Part shown: in pieces, positions 6,102-10,705 of the stretch
Layout: every line of letters begins with the position of its first letter
Numbering within the stretch: the stretch's first letter is position 1
Source: Gammaproteobacteria bacterium
Lineage (GTDB): Bacteria; Pseudomonadota; Gammaproteobacteria; Pseudomonadales; Azotimanducaceae
Length of the DNA: 10,705 nucleotides
Direction of reading: 5' to 3'
NCBI GenBank assembly: GCA_003476445.1
Contig: DMUF01000211.1
Coordinates: forward strand, 477-11,181
The notes under the pieces: generated by a model
The model's database searches: none
Told to the model about the DNA's origin: nothing
Seen by the model: the letters and a program-made list of their open reading frames with translations, nothing else
Made by a program: the position numbers and the translations under genes

Positions 6102-7441
6102 GCCTGTTCTGGCAGCCAGGTGACGATCTGTGGCCAGAAGAAGATCATCGTCATAGCCAGAAGCTGCAGCAGAATGAAGGGCGCGACGCCCTTGTAAATG
6201 GTGCGCGCCGTGATTTCCGGCGGCGCCACACCCTTCAGGAAGAAAAGCGCGAAACCTACGGGGGGCGTGAGAAAGCTGGTCTGCAGACAAACGGCAAAAA
6301 GCACAGTGAACCACACCGGGTCGTAACCCAGTCCGGTTACCACCGGCGCGACCAGAGGCAGGATGATAAGGGTGAGCTCGATCCAGTCGAGAAAGAAACC
6401 CAGCAGAAACGTAGCGAACAGAATGCTGAGCACGATGCCGTCGGGCTCGAACGGCAGCGCCAGCAGCGCCTCCTCTATCAGCTTGTCACCGCCTAACCCA
6501 CGCAGCACGAGCGCAAACGCCGTTGCACCGAGCATGACGCCGAAGATGAATCCGGTGGTAATCGTTGTTTCGCGCAGCACCTCGGGCATGACCCGACCGC
6601 CGAGCTGCTTGCGCGACCAGGCAAGTGCAAGTGCGCCCGCGGCACCCACACCGGCGGCCTCGGTCGGGGTTGCGAGGCCAAAGAAGATACTCCCGAGCAC
6701 CAAGAGAATGAGCCCCGTGGGAGGAATCACGGCGCGCGCCACATCGACAATGGCTGCACGATCAATGGGTCCGCTTGGTCCTGCGGGCGCGCCCTCGGGT
6801 CTAACTATTCCGTAGACCACAACGTAGCCAATATAGAGAGCGCCGAGCAGAAGTCCGGGCATGACGGCCCCGAGAAACAGGTCGCCCACGCTCATGGCCA
6901 TACGGTCTGCCATGAGCACCAGCATGATGCTTGGGGGAATGAGAATGCCGAGAGTACCAACCGCGGCGACGGTGCCAGCGGCCAGTGGTCGGTCGTATCC
7001 CTGCGCCATCATCGCGGGAAGGCCAAGGAGCGCGAGCAGTACGACAGAGGCGCCCACGATCCCCGTGGTCGCGGCGAGGAGCAGCCCAATCAGAATGACA
7101 GTCAGAGCAAGACCGCCGCGCACGCTCGCGAGCAGTCGCGAGACCCCGCGCATGAGATCCCCGGCAATACCCGAGCGATCCAGCAGCAGCCCCATGAAGA
7201 CAAACATGGGCAGGGCCACCATGACCCAGTTTTCCATGTTGTTCCAGATGCGCTCGACGGTAAGGGAGGCGTAGCCCCAGTCCACGTGCATCGGCAGGTT
7301 GAAATCGACCTCGAGCACGATCGCAAGCGCTGTGAACACCACGGCAAGCCCGCCAAGAATCCATGCGATCGGAAAGCCCGTGAAGACGAGCGCAATGAAC
7401 GAGAGCAGCATCAGGACTGCAAGGATCTCGTTAGCGGGCAT
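6092..7441 (-). CDS. dctM: TRAP transporter large permease subunit (DctM family)
   Basis: The product is 449 residues, almost wholly hydrophobic, with about 12-13 predicted membrane helices. This is the DctM transport subunit that couples Na+ influx to solute entry in the inner membrane. Recognisable family segments are GFPIAW (22-27), ENWVMVALPMFVFMGLLLDRSG (70-91 in part), TGIVGASVVLLALLGLP (126-142), GTLGILIPPSIMLVL (162-176), FGLATPTEAAGVGA (254-267) and SFLTPPVGFALFFLKG (389-404). The length is near the 425-450 typical of DctM. The sequence style with its partner subunits matches the mannitol/chloroaromatic/keto-acid branch. AAGGAG lies 7 nt before the ATG, and the start overlaps the dctQ 3' end by 11 bp. 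It is the last gene of the operon and converges with the second ArsA-like gene (10-bp overlap). Confidence 0.93.
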   Translation of the reverse strand: MPANEILAVLMLLSFIALVFTGFPIAWILGGLAVVFTALAIVLEVDFNLPMHVDWGYASLTVERIWNNMENWVMVALPMFVFMGLLLDRSGIAGDLMRGVSRLLASVRGGLALTVILIGLLLAATTGIVGASVVLLALLGLPAMMAQGYDRPLAAGTVAAVGTLGILIPPSIMLVLMADRMAMSVGDLFLGAVMPGLLLGALYIGYVVVYGIVRPEGAPAGPSGPIDRAAIVDVARAVIPPTGLILLVLGSIFFGLATPTEAAGVGAAGALALAWSRKQLGGRVMPEVLRETTITTGFIFGVMLGATAFALVLRGLGGDKLIEEALLALPFEPDGIVLSILFATFLLGFFLDWIELTLIILPLVAPVVTGLGYDPVWFTVLFAVCLQTSFLTPPVGFALFFLKGVAPPEITARTIYKGVAPFILLQLLAMTMIFFWPQIVTWLPEQAYG

Positions 7442-7973
7442 CCCGCGCTCCTTCCGCCTGGGGCGGGTTGCGGAACAAAAAGGCGGCTACCTGGCTGAGT
7501 CGGGCGAGCGCCGCAAGCAACAGAAATATGAACGCAAGCGGGAGCAGGGCTTTCGGTATCCAGCGCCAAGGCAGCCCGCCGGGAGATTGGGAGATTTCTC
7601 CGCTCACGAAGCTCGAGTGGGCGAAGGGTATGCCATACACGATAACGAGGAGGATGAACGGCAGCAGAAGCAGGAGGATTCCGTAAAGATCGATCCAGGC
7701 GCGTGTTCGCGGCGACCATCCTTCCCGCAGCACGTCAACGCGCACGTGGGCATCGCTTTTGCAGGCACAGGCGATACCGAACAAGAAACCCGCCGCATAG
7801 AGATGCCACTGCAGTTCTTCGAACTGGATGAAGCCTTCTCCGAGCAGCTGCCGCGCGCTGACATTCAGGATAATGATGGCGAGCAGCACGAGCCACAGCC
7901 ACCCGGTCAGGCGCTCGATCGCGCCAAGCAGCGGCGCAACCGCGCGGGAGAACGCCGTGGTGGGTAGTTCCAT
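7431..7973 (-). CDS. dctQ: TRAP transporter small permease subunit (DctQ family)
   Basis: The product is 180 residues with four predicted membrane helices (about 24-40, 57-72, 97-116 and 141-160), the standard DctQ topology. Characteristic family features are the NVSARQ helix end (37-42), EELQWHLYAAGFLFGIACA (52-70) and the DAHVRVDVL motif (75-82), followed by a polar loop with RTRAWIDLYG. DctQ forms a complex with DctM and helps dock the periplasmic binding protein. ATG at 7973 is chosen because it overlaps the stop of the binding-protein gene as TGATG. A start at 8009 would add 12 residues and lengthen the overlap. The middle gene of three. Confidence 0.9.
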   Translation of the reverse strand: MELPTTAFSRAVAPLLGAIERLTGWLWLVLLAIIILNVSARQLLGEGFIQFEELQWHLYAAGFLFGIACACKSDAHVRVDVLREGWSPRTRAWIDLYGILLLLLPFILLVIVYGIPFAHSSFVSGEISQSPGGLPWRWIPKALLPLAFIFLLLAALARLSQVAAFLFRNPPQAEGARDAR

Positions 7974-9082
7974 CAGAAGTCTCGCGGCAGATAGGCCCGG
8001 GATTTCCATTTCGCGTAATCAGCGCGGAAGGCCTCCTGGGACGCGAGAATGCGGGCAAAATCCGGGCTGGCGGCCGCTTCCTCGGCCAGCACTTCCTGCG
8101 TGATTTCGCGAAGCCGCAGCAGCACTTCATCTGACAAGGTTTCCATGCGCGCACCGCGGGCGGTGAAGTCGGCGATCACGCCGCCCTGCAGCCCTTCAGA
8201 TCGCGCGAGATTGCGCGTGACACCCGCTGTGCACGCGGTCTCGAGCAGCGCCTGATCGGCAGGCGGCAGAGCCTCCCATAGCGCTAGGTTCACGACCAGA
8301 TGGAACGCTGTCGCAGGCTGATGCCAACCCGGGTAGTAGTTGTAGGGGGCGACTCGATCGAAGCCCAGCTTGTCATCGACAACGGGCAGCGCGTACTCGG
8401 TCGCATCAATAGCGCCCTTTTCCAGCGCCTGAAAGATCTCGCCGCCGGGCAGCATGGTTACCGATGCGCCGGCGCGTTGCAGGACTTTGCCACCCAGACC
8501 GGCGAAACGGATCTTCAGCCCCTTCAGGTCCTCTACCGTTGCGACCTGACGTCGGAACCAGCCCGCGGTTTCCGGCCCGATAATGCCGCAGAGGAGCGGA
8601 TGAACGCCTTGTTCTCGGTAGAGGGCTTCGCCGAGCGCGCGCCCGCCGCCCTCATACCACCAGGCGGTAAACTCCCAGGGCTCCATGCCGAATGGCACTG
8701 CGCCGAGTAGCGGTGCCGCCGAGATGCGCCCCTGGTCGTAGCCCAGCCATGTGTATCCCGCTTCCACCTTACGCTGGCGCACGGCATCGGTGATCTCAAA
8801 CGCGGGAACGATTTCAGCGGGCTCGTAGACATCAAGCACAATGCGCCCGGACGACGATCTGGCGAGTGCGTCTGCAACGTAGAGCGGATTGTCACCCAGC
8901 GCTGGCAGGTTCGTGCCGAATGCGGTTGGCAGTCGCCAGTTCACGGCGGGACCGGTTGTTCCGCCGCCGCTGCTCGCCAGGACCGCAGGCCCGGCACCGG
9001 GGGGGCGCAAGGCGAGGCTCCCAATGAAGCCAAGCAAAAGCGCGATGACGACCGCGAATGCCGCTGCCCTCAGAGTGATCAT
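7973..9082 (-). CDS. TRAP transporter periplasmic substrate-binding protein (DctP superfamily, TakP-like)
   Basis: The product is 369 residues. The N-terminus has a hydrophobic segment (about 5-25) serving as a signal peptide or membrane anchor. Family features are WRLPTAFG (49-56), VPFGMEPWEFTAWWYEGGG (129-147), DLKGLKIRFAG (185-195, with Arg192 at the conserved carboxylate-binding position) and KGAIDATEYALPVVDDKLGF (222-241). This matches the branch containing Rhodobacter TakP and FcbT1-like proteins, whose ligands are 2-keto acids and similar carboxylates. TakP has a ligand-contacting Glu-Trp pair where this protein has Glu229-Tyr230, so specificity may differ. The start is ATG at 9082, supported by GAGGGG 5 nt upstream. 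An earlier in-frame start would lack a signal-like beginning. It is the first gene of the TRAP operon, with control probably in the divergent region shared with pntAA. Confidence 0.9.
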   Translation of the reverse strand: MITLRAAAFAVVIALLLGFIGSLALRPPGAGPAVLASSGGGTTGPAVNWRLPTAFGTNLPALGDNPLYVADALARSSSGRIVLDVYEPAEIVPAFEITDAVRQRKVEAGYTWLGYDQGRISAAPLLGAVPFGMEPWEFTAWWYEGGGRALGEALYREQGVHPLLCGIIGPETAGWFRRQVATVEDLKGLKIRFAGLGGKVLQRAGASVTMLPGGEIFQALEKGAIDATEYALPVVDDKLGFDRVAPYNYYPGWHQPATAFHLVVNLALWEALPPADQALLETACTAGVTRNLARSEGLQGGVIADFTARGARMETLSDEVLLRLREITQEVLAEEAAASPDFARILASQEAFRADYAKWKSRAYLPRDF

Positions 9083-9133
9083 GTAAGCCCCTCGGCAACG
9101 GCCGTATGGGTGGGAATTCTCGTAGCGGGCGTT

Positions 9134-9148
9134 ATGCTTCGCAAGCAT
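9134..9148. repeat. Short perfect inverted repeat, possible operator
   Basis: ATGCTTCGCAAGCAT is a 6-bp inverted repeat around a CGC centre. It lies 52 bp upstream of the TRAP binding-protein start. This size and position suit a dimeric repressor such as a GntR-type regulator, but no regulator is encoded here and the match could be chance. Confidence 0.3.
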
Positions 9149-9152
9149 GCGT

Positions 9153-9237
9153 GACTGTCGCGCTTACAACCACTGGCGTTTTTGGTTGTTGTGTTCGCAG
9201 GCTCGATTGGCTAGTTTGCCCGCCTCAGGCGACAGTC
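9153..9237. repeat. Nine-base inverted repeat with widely spaced arms
   Basis: GACTGTCGC at 9153-9161 is exactly complementary to GCGACAGTC at 9229-9237, with 67 bp between the arms. The second arm also takes part in a shorter stem, GCGACA/TGTCGC, ending at 9248. The arms could be paired operator sites or mutually exclusive RNA stems in the pntAA leader. Confidence 0.35.
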
Positions 9238-9272
9238 GGTGATGTCGCAACGTGCAGACAGAGGGAACATCA

Positions 9273-10397
9273 ATGCTCATTTGCGTCCCCAAGGAGACGA
9301 TGCCGGGCGAGCGTCGCGCAGCCCTGGTACCCGCTTCAGTCAAGAAGCTCGTATCTGCAGGCTTCGTCGTCAACGTTGAAGCAGGGCTTGGTGGTTACGC
9401 GGGGTATACCGACGCGGCCTACGCAGAAGCGGGTGCATCCGTCGAAACCGATCGCGCTGCCATGCTCGGGCGCGCGGATATCGTGCTCCGCGTGCGCAAA
9501 CCTGATCCGGCTGAGGTGGCGCTGCTGCGCTCTGGAAGCATCCACATCAGCTTCCTCGATCCTTTCAATGAGGGCGCGCTGGTTCAGTCGCTTGCCGCTC
9601 AGGGCGTCACCGCCATCTCCATGGAAATGATTCCGCGCACCACGCGGGCACAGAAAATGGATGCCCTGTCCTCCCAGGCGAGCCTTGCGGGATACGTAAC
9701 GGTCATTCTCGCCGCAACGCACTCGCCAAAGATCCTTCCGATGATGATGACCCCTGCCGGCACGATTTCCGCCGCTCGGGTCTTCGTTATTGGTGCCGGT
9801 GTGGCCGGGCTTCAGGCGATTGCTACCGCCAAGCGGCTGGGTGCACGCGTCGAGGCGTTCGATACGCGTCCGGTCGTGGCGGAACAGGTTCAGTCGCTTG
9901 GCGGCAAGTTCATCCACATCGACCTCGGCCAAACCGGTCAGACGTCGCAGGGCTATGCCCAGGAGCTCACGCCCGCGCAGATCGAACTGCAGCGTGAGGG
10001 TCAGAAGAAGGTCATTGCCTACTCGGATATCGTGATCACCACGGCGCAGCTCTTCGGTCGACCTGCGCCGCGCGTGATTTCGCGCGACATGGTCGAAGCC
10101 ATGCAACCCGGCAGCGTGATCATCGATATGGCAGTCGAGTCCGGCGGTAATGTCGAAGGCTCGCGCGTCAACGAGGTGGTGGACGTCAACGGCGTCAAGA
10201 TCGTCGGTCTTGGCAATCTGCCGTCGGAAGTGCCGCGCAATTCGAGCGACATGTACTCGAGCAACCTGTTCAACCTGCTCGATGAGTTCTGGGACAAGCA
10301 GAACAAGACGCTCAACCTGAACCCGACGGACGACATCATCAAGGGCTGCGTGGTCACCCGCGGTGGTGAAGTCGTCAACGAGATGCTGAAGCGCTGA
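9273..10397 (+). CDS. pntAA: NAD(P) transhydrogenase subunit alpha part 1 (PntAA, domain I)
   Basis: The product is 374 residues, the expected length for the split-type soluble NAD(H)-binding domain I of proton-translocating transhydrogenase. It begins CVPKETMPGERRAALVP (4-20), the AlaDh/PNT N-terminal signature. The Rossmann fingerprint is VIGAGVAG (172-179), with Asp197 at the end of the next strand (AFDTRP). The R-x4-Q-x2-D-x2-S residues of the nucleotide loop are conserved as Arg122, Gln127, Asp130 and Ser133, and PMMMTPAGT (156-164) and ESGGNVEGS (289-297) also fit. With PntAB and PntB it drives NADP+ reduction by NADH using the proton gradient. ATG at 9273 has GAGGGA 6 nt upstream, better than GTG at 9252. 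No pntAB or pntB follows: the next gene is convergent. Alanine dehydrogenase is a less likely alternative. Confidence 0.92.
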   Translation: MLICVPKETMPGERRAALVPASVKKLVSAGFVVNVEAGLGGYAGYTDAAYAEAGASVETDRAAMLGRADIVLRVRKPDPAEVALLRSGSIHISFLDPFNEGALVQSLAAQGVTAISMEMIPRTTRAQKMDALSSQASLAGYVTVILAATHSPKILPMMMTPAGTISAARVFVIGAGVAGLQAIATAKRLGARVEAFDTRPVVAEQVQSLGGKFIHIDLGQTGQTSQGYAQELTPAQIELQREGQKKVIAYSDIVITTAQLFGRPAPRVISRDMVEAMQPGSVIIDMAVESGGNVEGSRVNEVVDVNGVKIVGLGNLPSEVPRNSSDMYSSNLFNLLDEFWDKQNKTLNLNPTDDIIKGCVVTRGGEVVNEMLKR

Positions 10398-10423
10398 CAG
10401 GGCTTTTGCCCCTGCGGGGGCAT
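10398..10423 (+). terminator. Overlapping hairpins after pntAA, weak terminator candidate
   Basis: Two alternative hairpins follow the pntAA stop. TGCCCC (10407-10412) pairs with GGGGCA (10417-10422) around TGCG, and CAGGGC pairs with GCCCCTG around TTTT with one bulged C. No T tract follows either of them on the plus strand, so classic intrinsic termination is doubtful. The 33-bp convergent gap is the natural place for transcription of both neighbours to end. Confidence 0.35.
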
Positions 10424-10430
10424 CCGCGTC

Positions 10431-10705
10431 TCAGGCGATACCCAGCCGCTCGAACTGTTCCCGGGGCGCTTCCATCGCGGTAAGCGCCGCATGCAGCAGT
10501 TCGATCATTCTGCGCTCCTCTGCACCCCCTACCAGATTCTCCTGTTCCCCCGGATCACGCGTCAGATCATAGAGCACGTGCGCGTTCGCCGGCTGACCGA
10601 CGCACCACCAGGGCAGCCGGTCGCCTTTGGTAAAGGCCTGCTTCAGCACCGGAATATCCGATCCCGGCATGAAATCGATGACCGCGCGGCGGTCGGGTTT
10701 CGGCA
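10431..10705 (-). CDS. C-terminal part of a sulfatase (partial)
   Basis: The frame is open from the right edge of the window to TGA at 10431-10433, giving 90 residues of C-terminus. The segment LYDLTRDPGEQENLVG is the hallmark end of arylsulfatase/choline-sulfatase-type enzymes of the alkaline phosphatase superfamily, followed by a short helix (RRMIELLHAALTAM) and tail. The catalytic Cys/Ser formylglycine motif (C/S-x-P-x-R) and most metal ligands would be encoded beyond the window, so catalytic competence and substrate cannot be judged. The preceding TKGDRLPWWCVGQPANAHV resembles the beta hairpin usually found before the signature. It converges with pntAA. Confidence 0.75.
   Translation of the reverse strand, partial: PKPDRRAVIDFMPGSDIPVLKQAFTKGDRLPWWCVGQPANAHVLYDLTRDPGEQENLVGGAEERRMIELLHAALTAMEAPREQFERLGIA

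Larger units (their letters stand above)
9083..9272. promoter_or_regulatory. Divergent control region between the TRAP operon and pntAA
   Basis: This 190-bp region must hold promoters for both flanking units. It contains four inverted repeats: ATGCTT-cgc-AAGCAT (9134-9148), ACAACCA/TGGTTGT (9166-9172 and 9183-9189), GCGACA/TGTCGC (9229-9234 and 9243-9248), and a long-range pair GACTGTCGC (9153-9161) with GCGACAGTC (9229-9237). A weak sigma-70-like promoter for pntAA could be TTGTGT (9189-9194), a 17-bp spacer and TAGTTT (9212-9217). No regulator gene is nearby. Confidence 0.45.

Noticed and set aside
6363..7274. Plus-strand frames across the TRAP permease genes
   Set aside because: Ser/Pro/Arg-rich shadows of the minus-strand membrane protein genes, with no conserved motif.

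Overview
The window is GC-rich, densely packed and typical of a proteobacterial chromosome. The gene content points to a heterotrophic, possibly marine gammaproteobacterium or a relative: a TRAP transporter of the keto-acid/TakP type, a split proton-translocating transhydrogenase subunit (PntAA), a sulfatase, a stand-alone HisN-type histidinol phosphatase and paired ArsA-like ATPases. The assignment rests on gene content alone and is only moderately certain. No mobile element, CRISPR array, tRNA or rRNA was seen.

Layout from left to right. (1) 1-204: the 3' end of a probable SAM-dependent methyltransferase (+), converging with and overlapping ridA. (2) 158-568 (-): a RidA-family protein with Trp in place of the catalytic Arg105. 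It is divergent from hisN, 662-1495 (+), an inositol-monophosphatase-fold histidinol-phosphatase. (3) 1496-1841: a 346-bp gene-free stretch. It holds a hairpin just after hisN, a near-consensus sigma-54 (-24/-12) promoter, several short stems and a strong 13-bp hairpin resembling an intrinsic terminator. Together they suggest a small RNA of about 110 nt or a regulated leader. (4) 1842-2648 (+): a metallophosphoesterase, converging with a two-gene minus-strand operon at 2651-4005 (double-hotdog MaoC-like protein, then purN, joined by a TGATG stop/start overlap). (5) 4081-6101 (+): two ArsA/Get3-like ATPases overlapping by ATGA. The first has the signature lysine of the deviant Walker A motif; the second has serine there. 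(6) 6092-9082 (-): a complete TRAP operon in the order substrate-binding protein, small permease, large permease, with overlapping junctions. (7) 9083-9272: a divergent control region with several inverted repeats. (8) 9273-10397 (+): pntAA, without pntAB or pntB after it. (9) 10431-10705 (-): the C-terminus of a sulfatase cut by the window edge.

Most genes are housekeeping or metabolic (histidine and purine synthesis, reactive-intermediate control, NADPH supply, carboxylate uptake) and form small unrelated transcription units. The least explained parts are the ArsA-like ATPase pair, the sigma-54/hairpin intergenic region, the hotdog protein coupled to purN and the apparently orphan pntAA.
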